Below are positions 56,386-63,917 of a DNA stretch of 64,000 nucleotides, piece after piece. Under the pieces are notes generated by a model, which was given only the letters and a program-made list of their open reading frames with translations, did no database searches and had not been told where the DNA came from. Source of the stretch: Panacagrimonas perspica (lineage in GTDB: Bacteria; Pseudomonadota; Gammaproteobacteria; Nevskiales; Nevskiaceae); NCBI RefSeq assembly GCF_004364935.1, contig NZ_SOBT01000008.1, forward strand, positions 248,001 through 312,000, given 5' to 3'. Within the stretch, counting starts at the first letter, position 1; the number at the start of each line of letters is the position of its first letter. Made by a program: the position numbers and the translations under genes.

Positions 56386-57464
56386 CAGGTGCCTCCCGCC
56401 GACGCGAAGCCCAGGCCCGAGAGCACGGCGCTCATGTCCGCGCTCGCCCTGGCGTAGGCCACGTCGAAGGTCTCGCGACGGTTCGGCACGGTGTCGAAGA
56501 CCGGCGCGAGTGCCTTCGCAGCCTTTTGCGCGTAGTCGCTCCACTGCTCGATCCATTCGCAGATGACGGCGTGATTGGCGCCCGCTTCGGACAGCGCGGG
56601 ATCGGTGACCATGCGAACGAAGGCCTCGGTGGCCGCGAGGTTGCGTCGGCGGTCACGCTCGGTCGTGACGATGATCTGGCTCGCCACGTCGTCGCCGTTG
56701 GCGCCTGCGTTGCCGCGCACGATCGCGCTCGATGCGAGTTGCTGCAGCAGCGGGCCGACGACGAGATTGAGCCCGACCATCAGCTCGCCCCAGTCGCCGG
56801 TATTGAGGATGTGCTCGGCCAGGTGCCGCGACGGCTGGTAGCAGGGGTCTTCCATCCAGGCTCGGCGCCCGGCCGCGTCGTCGACGGCCTTGTTGTAGCG
56901 CTCGAGTTCGACCAGATACACGATGACATCCTGCGCATGGCGCAGATGGTCGAAGCTCTGGAAGCAGAGCATGGAACTGAGCGTGTCGCTCAGCGATTCG
57001 CGCTGCGCAGGACACAGCGTGCGAAAGATCGCGTACTCGAAATGCGACCACGCGCGCCAGTGCTTCGACAGCACCTGGCCGACCCAGTCGGCCTTCAGCG
57101 CGGCGAGCGTGCCGTTGAGTCCGGCATCCTCGGTGGCGCGCTCGATCGCGGTCTCCTGCTGCTCCTGGTGGCGGATGTAGGTGCGCTGCCAGTGCTGCGC
57201 CGGGTCGCGGTAGCGATACCAGTCCGGGTGGCGCAGGCGCGTCGACGTTTCCCGCCACAGCGGGCCGCCGTCGGAGCGCAGCAGGAAAGCCTCGGCGCCG
57301 AAGCGTCCGCCGCCCGCCATGTCGTAACCGCTGGCATCGGGCTGCTGGTGCACCGTCAGCGCCTCGTACTCCGTGAGACGTCGCCCGGCCGGCTGGATGA
57401 ACGTGAAGTCGCGCGCAGGTTTCGTCGATGCGGCAGTCGCAGGCCGCTGGATCACGGCGCTCAT
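56385..57464 (-). CDS. diiron monooxygenase hydroxylase beta subunit
   Basis: 359-residue structural beta subunit of the soluble diiron hydroxylase (same helical fold as alpha but without iron ligands). Characteristic parts are RRLTEYEALTVHQQP at the N-terminus, LRHPDWYRYRDPAQHWQRTY, SSMLCFQSFDHLRHAQDVIV and a C-terminal helix set with ICEWIEQWSDYAQKA. DLRHAQ stands where the alpha subunit has DExRH, as in PrmC/MmoY. Its start overlaps the alpha stop (ATGA) and its stop overlaps the coupling-protein start. Confidence 0.93.
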   Translation of the reverse strand: MSAVIQRPATAASTKPARDFTFIQPAGRRLTEYEALTVHQQPDASGYDMAGGGRFGAEAFLLRSDGGPLWRETSTRLRHPDWYRYRDPAQHWQRTYIRHQEQQETAIERATEDAGLNGTLAALKADWVGQVLSKHWRAWSHFEYAIFRTLCPAQRESLSDTLSSMLCFQSFDHLRHAQDVIVYLVELERYNKAVDDAAGRRAWMEDPCYQPSRHLAEHILNTGDWGELMVGLNLVVGPLLQQLASSAIVRGNAGANGDDVASQIIVTTERDRRRNLAATEAFVRMVTDPALSEAGANHAVICEWIEQWSDYAQKAAKALAPVFDTVPNRRETFDVAYARASADMSAVLSGLGFASAGGT

Positions 57465-59017
57465 TGCAGCGTCCTCGGCGCCAGCAGGCGTGGCGCGCCG
57501 TCGGCGGGCAGCTTGCTGAGCGGGTTCTCGATCTCGATCTTGGTCCGCGCGATGTCGTCGACCGTCCACATCTTGTCCCAGTTCAGCGAGGGCTGGCCGA
57601 TCAGCGTCTTGCCATCGGCGCGAATCAGGCCGCACTCGCGCACGAACTGCGACAGCTCGTAGCCCTCGTACTGCTCGAACCAGGTCCAGGCCTTCGCGTA
57701 GCGGTGCGGCTCGAGCGCATACAGGTGCTCGCAGCCGTCGCTGCAGAACGCGTGCTTGCGTCCATCGGCTTCACGGATGCGCACCGTCGACTGGTCGAAG
57801 CGCGGGAACACGCAGGGCATCTGGCAGACGCGGCAGATCGGCGGCACCTGCGGGAACAGCGTGAGCGGAATCTGGCCGTCCTTCGGATCGCCCATCTTCG
57901 CGTAGGCCTCCCAGAAGCCGCCGTACAGCGCGTACCAGCCCGGGTACTTTTTCTCGAACCACTCGAAGTCGCGTGGCGTCAGCGGGTCGATCCGGCAGAA
58001 CTGCACGGGCCAGGTCGCGGCCAGCATCATCACGATGTTGTGGTGGCCCCAGGGAATGCGCGCCTTGGCCTCTTCCCAGCCGCGCGGCAGCTCCACGCCG
58101 AAAGGCTTCAGGCGCTCGATGTACGAACCCGCCCAGTCGTTGCCGACCCACTCGGTCCAGGCCTCGTGGTAGGAGCCGCCCCGGTTCTGCTGGAAGTAGT
58201 CGTAGACCGAGCCGATGAACGAATCCAGGAACGAGTGCTGGCGCCAGAACGCGTTGTCGAAGTCGCGCTGCAGCCGCGGCAGGTTGTCCGGCACCGAGGC
58301 GATCGCGGCGAGCGTGGCGTAGCCGTTGGCCATGTGGCGCGCTTCGTCGGACTGCACGCTGAGGAACGTGGTGGGCGTGGCTTCGTCGCCGTTGGCAGCC
58401 GCGACCTCGGTGAGCGTCACGAAGATCGGGTTGGTGTACGCGGTCTCGGCGACGACCTGCAGATTGATCGCGCCCTCGATGGGATCGCTGGCGAAGAAGG
58501 CGTCGAGCGCCGGTCGCGCGGCGCGCGTGATCATGTTCTGCCCGCGGATCTTGAAGCCGCGGTCGAAGCCCTCGGGATCGCGCGCGTGCTTGGCCAGATA
58601 CCGGATCAGGTGGGCTTCCTGGTTGGTGTGGCGCACCTCGTCCATCATCTGTGCGAGGTAACCCTGCCGCAGTTCCGCGTTGTCGACCGAGTCCACGAGC
58701 TGGCCCGTGCACTTCATCGCCGCGTACTCGGCATAGGTGGTCACCGGCAACGCCATCTTCAGGATCTCGGTCCAGCGTTCCGAGGCCTTGGCCGGCATCT
58801 TGGCGCGCGCCATCACGTCGCTCATCGCGCCGTACTGGCGATCGTCCTTGTCGCGTTCCATCTTGCAGTAGTCACGGACCAGGTGACGGAACGGGTCGCT
58901 GGTCTTCTTCGGAATCTTGTAGTTCTGCGGGTAGCGCGTGGTCTTGGGCTCGTAGCTGAAGTCCCACTCGAAGTCCTTGACCCTGTCGTGGGCCTTGATG
59001 AATTCGTTGCTGTCCAT
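57461..59017 (-). CDS. soluble diiron monooxygenase hydroxylase alpha subunit (propane/THF monooxygenase type)
   Basis: 518-residue catalytic subunit that activates O2 at a carboxylate-bridged diiron centre. Iron ligands: E97 (TTYAEYAAMK), E127 and H130 (MMDEVRHTNQE), E191 (VVAETAYTN), E225 and H228 (SVQSDEARHMANGY). FEWFEKKYPGWYALYGGFWE, a cysteine-rich YHS-like segment (CRVCQMPC ... HAFCSDGCEHLY, about 395-433) and LIRADGKTLIGQPSLNWDK with KMWTVDD at the end match propane and tetrahydrofuran monooxygenases (groups 5/6). Substrate unknown: short alkane, cyclic ether, or larger terpenoid/steroid. First gene of a seven-gene operon; no GroEL-like chaperonin follows, unlike many such loci. Confidence 0.94.
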   Translation of the reverse strand: MDSNEFIKAHDRVKDFEWDFSYEPKTTRYPQNYKIPKKTSDPFRHLVRDYCKMERDKDDRQYGAMSDVMARAKMPAKASERWTEILKMALPVTTYAEYAAMKCTGQLVDSVDNAELRQGYLAQMMDEVRHTNQEAHLIRYLAKHARDPEGFDRGFKIRGQNMITRAARPALDAFFASDPIEGAINLQVVAETAYTNPIFVTLTEVAAANGDEATPTTFLSVQSDEARHMANGYATLAAIASVPDNLPRLQRDFDNAFWRQHSFLDSFIGSVYDYFQQNRGGSYHEAWTEWVGNDWAGSYIERLKPFGVELPRGWEEAKARIPWGHHNIVMMLAATWPVQFCRIDPLTPRDFEWFEKKYPGWYALYGGFWEAYAKMGDPKDGQIPLTLFPQVPPICRVCQMPCVFPRFDQSTVRIREADGRKHAFCSDGCEHLYALEPHRYAKAWTWFEQYEGYELSQFVRECGLIRADGKTLIGQPSLNWDKMWTVDDIARTKIEIENPLSKLPADGAPRLLAPRTLQ

Positions 59018-59097
59018 CGGGTTCTCCTGTCGACACGCGCAGCGGCGGTTCGCCGGGGCGGGCTGCCGGCAGCGTAGGCCTGCCGCGGGCGTCACTC

Positions 59098-59134
59098 TTG
59101 GCATCCGCTGCCTGCCGATTTGGCAGCCCTTGCC
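59098..59134. promoter_or_regulatory. direct-repeat operator for the AraC regulator of the diiron operon
   Basis: TTGGCA-N5-TGCC occurs at 59098-59112 and again at 59120-59134, 22 bp apart (two helical turns), in the 257-bp space between the divergent monooxygenase operon and the AraC gene. It lies 19 bp before the -35 box of the AraC promoter and 81-117 bp before the alpha-subunit start. Confidence 0.6.
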
Positions 59135-59152
59135 AGCGCGGGTTCGTGCGCC

Positions 59153-59180
59153 TTGCAAGGTCGTCCGATGCGCCCATAAT
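59153..59180 (+). promoter_or_regulatory. sigma-70-like promoter of the AraC regulator
   Basis: TTGCAA (59153-59158) and CATAAT (59175-59180) are separated by 16 bp, each one or two mismatches from consensus. Transcription would start near 59187, leaving an about 88-base leader to GTG 59275. Confidence 0.5.
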
Positions 59181-59274
59181 CGGGATACAACATGAGGTGC
59201 CCCGGATTCCGAGGCTCGCGTGGCCGTGTTCCCGGGCCCGCGACCAGGCTCCGCAGGACCACCGAGGAGGGGCC

Positions 59275-60282
59275 GTGACGTCTTCCAGTCCTGTGCTGAA
59301 CGAACACTGGCGTGACCTCGAGAGCTGGACCACTGCCACGGTCATGCCCTCGAAGCAGTTCGATCGATGGCGCGACTTCGTCGTGGACGCGCACCTGCAC
59401 TGGGACATCCACTCGGTCCGCTGCGACCAGTTCCCGGCCTTCATCCGCCAGGGCCGTTACGAGGGCTTCCGCCTGGTGCATCTGACGGCCGCGCGTGGCG
59501 GCGTCATCGGCCGGCGCTCGACGCGCGAGATCGCGCAGGATAGCGAGGCGCTCTACAACCTGATCTACGTGGCCGAGGGCTCGCAGTGCCTGGAGTTCGC
59601 CGATCACGAGATCCGGCTCGATCCGGGCACGTTCGCGCTGTGGGATTCCACGCAGCCGATGAACTTCAACACCGGCGAAGGCCTGCGCCAGATCACGTTC
59701 TCGGTGCCCAGGAAGCGCCTCGACGACGCGCTGCCGCGCTCCGGCGAATTCTGCGGTCACGCCATGAAGGCGACGGCGGGCATCGGCAAGCTGTTCATCG
59801 ACTGCATGCTCGCGCTCGAGACGAGTTTCGGCGAACTGTCCAACGCCGAGGCCAGGCAGGTGCTCGAGGCGACGACGGAAATGCTGGTGGCCACGCTGAC
59901 CGCCAAGGTGCAGCTGCCGGAGCACCGCGGGTTTCGCGAGCAGCTGCAGCACGTCATGGCCGGCATCAACCGGCAGCTCGACGATCCGCACCTGACGCCG
60001 CAACGGGTCGCCCGCGACAGCGGCATGTCGGAGCGGCATCTGTATCGCCTGTTCGCCGAGGCCGACACCACGCCGGCGTCGTGGATCCGCAAGCGCCGGC
60101 TGGAACAATGCCGCCGCGACCTGGTCGCCCGTTCGTGCGCGCACCTGAGCATCCTCGACATCGCCGCGCGCTGGGGCTTCTTCGATTCGAGTTCGTTCTG
60201 CCGCATGTTCCGGCAGGAATACGGCCTGTCGCCGAAGCAGGTGCGTTCTTCGGCAAGCCCTCGCGAGAACGTGAAGCGATGA
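59275..60282 (+). CDS. AraC-family regulator (cupin-like sensor domain)
   Basis: 335-residue transcription factor. The N-terminal AraC-binding-like domain (PF14525 type; FPAFIRQGRYEGFRLVHLTA, ALYNLIYVAEGSQCLEFAD, DPGTFALWDSTQPMNF) probably senses a pathway compound. The C-terminal double helix-turn-helix is PQRVARDSGMSERHLYRLFA ... ILDIAARWGFFDSSSFCRMF and ends in SPKQVR. GTG 59275 is chosen because GAGGAGG stands directly before it. It is divergent from the diiron monooxygenase operon and overlaps the azoreductase-like gene by 4 bp. Confidence 0.93.
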   Translation: MTSSSPVLNEHWRDLESWTTATVMPSKQFDRWRDFVVDAHLHWDIHSVRCDQFPAFIRQGRYEGFRLVHLTAARGGVIGRRSTREIAQDSEALYNLIYVAEGSQCLEFADHEIRLDPGTFALWDSTQPMNFNTGEGLRQITFSVPRKRLDDALPRSGEFCGHAMKATAGIGKLFIDCMLALETSFGELSNAEARQVLEATTEMLVATLTAKVQLPEHRGFREQLQHVMAGINRQLDDPHLTPQRVARDSGMSERHLYRLFAEADTTPASWIRKRRLEQCRRDLVARSCAHLSILDIAARWGFFDSSSFCRMFRQEYGLSPKQVRSSASPRENVKR

Positions 60283-60935
60283 CCGACTTGAAGAAGGTTC
60301 TCCATGTGGAGGCCTCGCCGCGCAAGCAGCGCTCGGCCTCGCTGGAAGTGACCCGTGCCTTTCTCGATGCGCTGCGCGCGAAGACGCCGGGCCTGCAGGT
60401 CGACACGATGGACCTGTGGGACATGGCGCTGCCGGAGTTCGACGGCGCCGCACTGCAGGCCAAGTACGCGGGCCTCGAGGGCAGGGCGCGCAGTGCGGAC
60501 GAAGAGATCGCCTGGAAAGCGATCAACGCCTATGCCGACCGCTTCAAGGCCGCCGACCTGCTGCTGTTCTCGGTGCCGATGTGGAACTGGACGGTTCCCT
60601 ACAAGCTCAAGCACCTGATCGACCTGGTGTCGCAGAAGGACGTGCTGTTCACGTTCGACGAGCGCGGCATGAACGGCCTGCTGACGCGCCAGCGCGCGGT
60701 CTGCGTCTATGCACGCGGTGCCGATTTCACGCCGGGTGCCGGGTTCCCGCTCGACTGGGACCACCAGCAGCCGTTCATGCAGACCTGGCTGCATTCGATC
60801 GGGGTGACGCAGGTCGACGCCGTGATCGTCCAGAAGACCGTGATGGGGCCGGAGCTCGATCGCGCATCACGCGATGCCGGCTGCCGCGAGGCGCGCGAGC
60901 TGGCGCAGCGCCTGTCGCTCGCCGCGACGCGCTAG
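60279..60935 (+). CDS. FMN-dependent NADH-azoreductase/quinone reductase
   Basis: 218-residue flavodoxin-fold enzyme of the AzoR family, reducing quinones or azo compounds with NAD(P)H. HVEASPRKQRSASLEVTRAF is the FMN phosphate-binding loop, SVPMWNWTVPYKLKHLIDLV the FMN/dimer segment, and YARGADFTPGAGFPLDWDHQ the C-terminal active-site region. ATG 60279 overlaps the AraC stop (ATGA), so both are co-expressed and it belongs to the regulon facing the diiron operon. A role in removing quinone or redox stress, or in electron supply, is plausible. Confidence 0.9.
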   Translation: MTDLKKVLHVEASPRKQRSASLEVTRAFLDALRAKTPGLQVDTMDLWDMALPEFDGAALQAKYAGLEGRARSADEEIAWKAINAYADRFKAADLLLFSVPMWNWTVPYKLKHLIDLVSQKDVLFTFDERGMNGLLTRQRAVCVYARGADFTPGAGFPLDWDHQQPFMQTWLHSIGVTQVDAVIVQKTVMGPELDRASRDAGCREARELAQRLSLAATR

Positions 60936-60987
60936 GCTTCACGGCAGCTGCGCCGTCCGCGCAGGCAGCGGCAACAGGCCCCAGATC

Positions 60988-61947
60988 ATGAGCAAGCCGA
61001 ATCCGGCCGTCGACGCCGTGGCGAAGAAGGTCGAGCAGACCATGCGACGGTTGAACGTGTGGACCACTCCGGCGCCGCCGCTGAAGCCGTTCCGCCAGCC
61101 GTTCGCGATGGACGCGATGCCGTTCGTGCACTGGATCCAGCTCGTGCTGGTGCCGCGGCTGCGCGAAGTCGCGCGCGGCGATGGGCCGATGCCGCCGTCG
61201 AGCAACCTGGCCGGGCACGCCGTGCGCGAGTTCGACGGCGACGACCTGATGGATCCGCTGATCGACGTGCTGCGCGAAGTCGATGGGCTGTCGCAGCCGT
61301 TTCTTGCGCCGGCGCCTGCCGGGCGCGTGCCGTCGATGTTCGCGCTCAAGCTCGCGGCACGCCTGGGGATCATCGTCGCCATCGTCCTTTCGATCTCCGC
61401 CAGCCAATGGGTGTCGAGATCGTTCAGCGCTTACTTCCCGCCGCATGTCAGCGCCGTCTTCTTCGGCAGCATCGAGCCCGACGCCGGGCACAGCGTTCTG
61501 CGCGTGGCGCTGATGGCGGAGCGGGGCAGGGAGAATGCGCTGCGACCCACCGAGGCGCATGTGCTGCTCGACCGCAGCGGGATGCCGACGCCGGGCGTTC
61601 TGATCAAGCTGCCCGATCCGCTGTCGTTCGACCCGACCGCGCCGCCCGAGGCCGCCGCGATTCGCGACTGGCTCGTGAGCGCGGGTGTCGATGCGAACTC
61701 GCCCCAGGCGCTGCCGGCCGCGGCGCAGGTGCTCGACATCGTCGGCGTGGCGGTGTCGGCGCGCACGCGGCAGGACCTCGAAACGCTGAGGCCGCGGCTG
61801 CCGCCGGGTACCTACGAGCCGCAGATCGTCGACATCGATGGACACACGCCCGGCTGGCTGGACATGACTGCCGGGCTCGTCGTCGCGGTGGCCGTGTGCA
61901 TCCCGTTCCTCTGGTACGCGATCCGCGTGCGGCGACGCCGTTCGTAG
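60988..61947 (+). CDS. YqcC-like domain fused to a two-helix membrane protein
   Basis: 319 residues. Residues about 1-100 match the YqcC/DUF446 family (VDAVAKKVEQTMRRLNVW, FAMDAMPFVHWIQLVLVPRL, LIDVLREVDGLSQ), small all-helical proteins of unknown function. A membrane helix (about 120-142, ALKLAARLGIIVAIVLSI), a soluble domain of about 130 residues and a second helix near the end (MTAGLVVAVAVCIPFLWYAI) follow. A type A repeat supplies the TAG stop at 61945, so the original C-terminus may have differed. YqcC is normally a free protein of about 100 residues; the fusion is unusual. Function unknown. Confidence 0.75.
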   Translation: MSKPNPAVDAVAKKVEQTMRRLNVWTTPAPPLKPFRQPFAMDAMPFVHWIQLVLVPRLREVARGDGPMPPSSNLAGHAVREFDGDDLMDPLIDVLREVDGLSQPFLAPAPAGRVPSMFALKLAARLGIIVAIVLSISASQWVSRSFSAYFPPHVSAVFFGSIEPDAGHSVLRVALMAERGRENALRPTEAHVLLDRSGMPTPGVLIKLPDPLSFDPTAPPEAAAIRDWLVSAGVDANSPQALPAAAQVLDIVGVAVSARTRQDLETLRPRLPPGTYEPQIVDIDGHTPGWLDMTAGLVVAVAVCIPFLWYAIRVRRRRS

Positions 61948-62012
61948 CCTGGGTGAAACCCGGGGCTGCTGCTCGCTGACGAAGGGGAACCCCGGGTTTC
62001 ACCCGGGCTACG
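61943..62012. repeat. type A palindromic element, copy 6
   Basis: Arms CGTAGCCTGGGTGAAACCCG (from 61943) and its near-complement ending CGGGCTACG (to 62012). The TAG in the left arm is the stop codon of the preceding gene. It lies between convergent genes. Confidence 0.85.
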
Positions 62013-62029
62013 GGATAGCAGACGGCAGA

Positions 62030-62617
62030 TCACATCCCGCCCAGCCCCAGCCCGAAATTCACCTTGAGCAGGATCAGCGCGCCGAAGACCGCGAATAGCG
62101 CGGCGGCGACGAATCGCATCCGGCTCAACGGAAAGCGTTTCGCCAAGGTCTCGCCGAGCAACACCGCGGGCACGTTGGCCACCATCATTCCTAGGGTCGT
62201 GCCGGCGGCGACCGCGGCGAGACTCGCGTACTGGGCGCCGAGCGCCACCGTCGCGAGCTGCGTCTTGTCGCCCATCTCGGCGAGGAAGAACAGGATCGTC
62301 GTGGTCAGGAACGCGCCGTAGCGCGACGGCCGATGATCTTTCTCGTCGAGCGTGTCCGGGATCAGGGCCCAGGCCGCGAAGGCGAGGAAGGACAGGCCCA
62401 GCACCCAGCGCATGATGTCCGGGTCGACATGGCTGGCCACCCAGCCGCCGACGGACGCCGCGACCAGGTGGTTGGCGATGGTGGCGACGAAGATGCCCGC
62501 GATGACGGCCGCGTGCTGGCCGCGAAAGCGCGCGGCCATGACAAACGACAGCAGCTGCGTCTTGTCGCCCATCTCGGCGAGCGCAACCATGCCCAGCGAG
62601 GCGAGAAAAGCTTCCAT
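62030..62617 (-). CDS. TMEM165/GDT1-family transporter (probable Mn2+ exporter)
   Basis: 195-residue inner-membrane protein with six helices in two homologous halves, each with the family signature E-x-G-D-[KR]-[ST]: ALAEMGDKTQLLSFVMAARF (about 13-32) and FLAEMGDKTQLATVALGA (about 110-127). Bacterial members (MneA/Mnx-type) export manganese or exchange divalent cations for protons. A yybP-ykoY manganese riboswitch stands directly upstream, which strongly supports a Mn2+ role. Single gene, convergent with the YqcC fusion. Confidence 0.94.
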   Translation of the reverse strand: MEAFLASLGMVALAEMGDKTQLLSFVMAARFRGQHAAVIAGIFVATIANHLVAASVGGWVASHVDPDIMRWVLGLSFLAFAAWALIPDTLDEKDHRPSRYGAFLTTTILFFLAEMGDKTQLATVALGAQYASLAAVAAGTTLGMMVANVPAVLLGETLAKRFPLSRMRFVAAALFAVFGALILLKVNFGLGLGGM

Positions 62618-62632
62618 TGGTGTATTTCCATT

Positions 62633-62675
62633 GGCTGGCGATGGAGCGCAATGACCCCGTTCTCCATCGCCAGCC
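62633..62675 (-). promoter_or_regulatory. expression-platform hairpin of the manganese riboswitch
   Basis: Perfect 14-bp inverted repeat (GGCTGGCGATGGAG / CTCCATCGCCAGCC) with a 15-base loop, between the aptamer and the start codon at 62617 and only 16 bases from it. No U-run follows, so control of translation initiation seems likelier than termination. Confidence 0.65.
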
Positions 62676-62687
62676 GGCTGTGGACAA

Positions 62688-62792
62688 CGAGGTCAAAGGT
62701 CTCGCCCTGCGGGTGCTGCCGACGCCATGGCCATGCGACCAAGTGTGTTGACGTCGGCTCTTTCCTTGCGGAAAGCAGCTACTCCCCAATGA
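62688..62792 (-). promoter_or_regulatory. yybP-ykoY manganese riboswitch aptamer
   Basis: Read on the minus strand the leader contains the conserved landmarks in order: TTGGGGAGTAGC, then a stem (TTTCCGCAAGGAAA), GACGTCAACACACTTGG, the internal stem around GCATGGCCATGGC, GCACCCGCAGGGC, and finally GACCTTTGACC. These match the Mn2+-sensing yybP-ykoY family found before mntP, alx and GDT1-type genes. The downstream gene is such a transporter. Mn2+ binding should switch expression on. Confidence 0.9.
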
Positions 62793-62799
62793 CGCGGCC

Positions 62800-62829
62800 A
62801 CTATAGCGGGGCACGCGATCCTTGAACAA
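62800..62829 (-). promoter_or_regulatory. promoter of the riboswitch-GDT1 transcript
   Basis: TATAGT (62805-62800, minus strand) with TTGTTC 18 bases upstream (62829-62824). Transcription would start near 62793, right at the beginning of the aptamer. Confidence 0.6.
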
Positions 62830-62845
62830 CACGCACCGGGCCCGC

Positions 62846-63622
62846 TCAGCGCGGCGTTGCCGGTGCGTCGAGCGTGGCGAGCAGTTCCGCGGCTTCCTCG
62901 TGCCCCTGGGCGGCGGCCAGTTTCAGGTAGTGCGTGGCCCGTGCCGGATTGCGCGCGACGAGTTCGTCGTTCACGAACGAGAGGCCGCCGTCGAGATACA
63001 GCTGGCCGAGCAGGGCCTGGGCCTCGGCGTAGCCGCCGTCGGCCGATCGATGCAGCAAGGCAAGGCCGGTGACGTCGCTCTGTTCGACGCCGCGTCCGTC
63101 GATGTACATGCCGGCCAGGTGCACCTGCGCGCTGCCGACGCCGCGTTCGGCCGCGGCGCGGAACAGACGCGCGGCTTCGCGATCGTCCTGTGGCAACTCC
63201 TCGCCTTCGAGATAGAACTCGGCGAGCAGGGCCTGCGCGGCGGGATACGCTTGGTCGGAAGCCTTGCGCAGGAACGTCAAAGCCCGCGCGGAATCTTCGG
63301 CGGCTGCGTAGGCGCGGCTCAACTGGTACTGCACCCGCGGCGACGTGGGGGCCTTGGCGAGTTCCTTCGTGCAGGCCGCGATGGCCTTGGCCGGGTCGAC
63401 GAAGTCATGCCCGGCGCCTGCGCCTGGTCCCAGCGGATCGAGCGGATCGCCGGCCATGCGATCGCAGTCGTTGGAGAGGCGAGGAGCGGATGCGCCCGAT
63501 GGCGCGGGCACGATGGCGACGCCGTGGCCGATCGCAGCCTGCATCGGCAGGGCCAATGCCAAGGCAGCGGCGTATCGCCGAAGGCGCGTGGCAGGGGTTT
63601 GAAAAACGGGCAGCGGACTCAT
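62846..63622 (-). CDS. exported Sel1/TPR-repeat protein
   Basis: 258 residues. The N-terminus has a basic stretch followed by a hydrophobic segment (RRYAAALALALPMQAAIGHG), a likely signal peptide. The mature part has Sel1-like repeats (AQALLAEFYLEGEELPQDDR, AQVHLAGMYIDGRGVEQSDV, AQALLGQLYLDGGLSFVNDE, ending ATHYLKLAAAQGHEEAAELL), a protein-interaction solenoid. ATG 63622 is preferred over GTG 63628. It is upstream of and on the same strand as the riboswitch-controlled gene, but that gene has its own promoter. Function unknown. Confidence 0.85.
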   Translation of the reverse strand: MSPLPVFQTPATRLRRYAAALALALPMQAAIGHGVAIVPAPSGASAPRLSNDCDRMAGDPLDPLGPGAGAGHDFVDPAKAIAACTKELAKAPTSPRVQYQLSRAYAAAEDSARALTFLRKASDQAYPAAQALLAEFYLEGEELPQDDREAARLFRAAAERGVGSAQVHLAGMYIDGRGVEQSDVTGLALLHRSADGGYAEAQALLGQLYLDGGLSFVNDELVARNPARATHYLKLAAAQGHEEAAELLATLDAPATPR

Positions 63623-63689
63623 GGACACGCGACGTGGGAATCGGCCGCCCGGATTCTATTGATCTTTCCCGGACGAACGACGATCGGTA

Positions 63690-63917
63690 GCTCCCTCTCC
63701 CTTTGGGAGAGGCGTTTCGGGTTCAGGAGTGACATTGAGTCACTCCTGAACCCGAAACGGGGTGAGGGCGCGCGGAGCGCGGCAGAGGCGCTCTGATGGC
63801 GCTGCTCGACCGCGCTCCGCGCGGCCTCACCCCGGTTGGGTTTACGTGGGAGTGCCATTGAGGCACTCCGCGCTGGGACCCAACCGCTCCGCGCCGACCT
63901 CTCCCGGAGGGAGAGGT
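63690..63917. repeat. composite nested palindromic repeat (type C)
   Basis: Outer CTCTCCC / GGGAGAG units flank several inner palindromes. One is perfect, with 21-bp arms (63713-63733 and 63739-63759, starting CGTTTCGGGTTCAGGAGTGA) and loop ATTGA. Another pair joins GGGGTGAGGGCGCGCGGAGC to its near-complement (about 63759-63833). A third, CGGTTGGGT ... ACCCAACCG (about 63833-63886), contains GGAGTGCC-ATTGA-GGCACTCC. No coding sequence is supported from 63629 to the window end. Confidence 0.85.
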
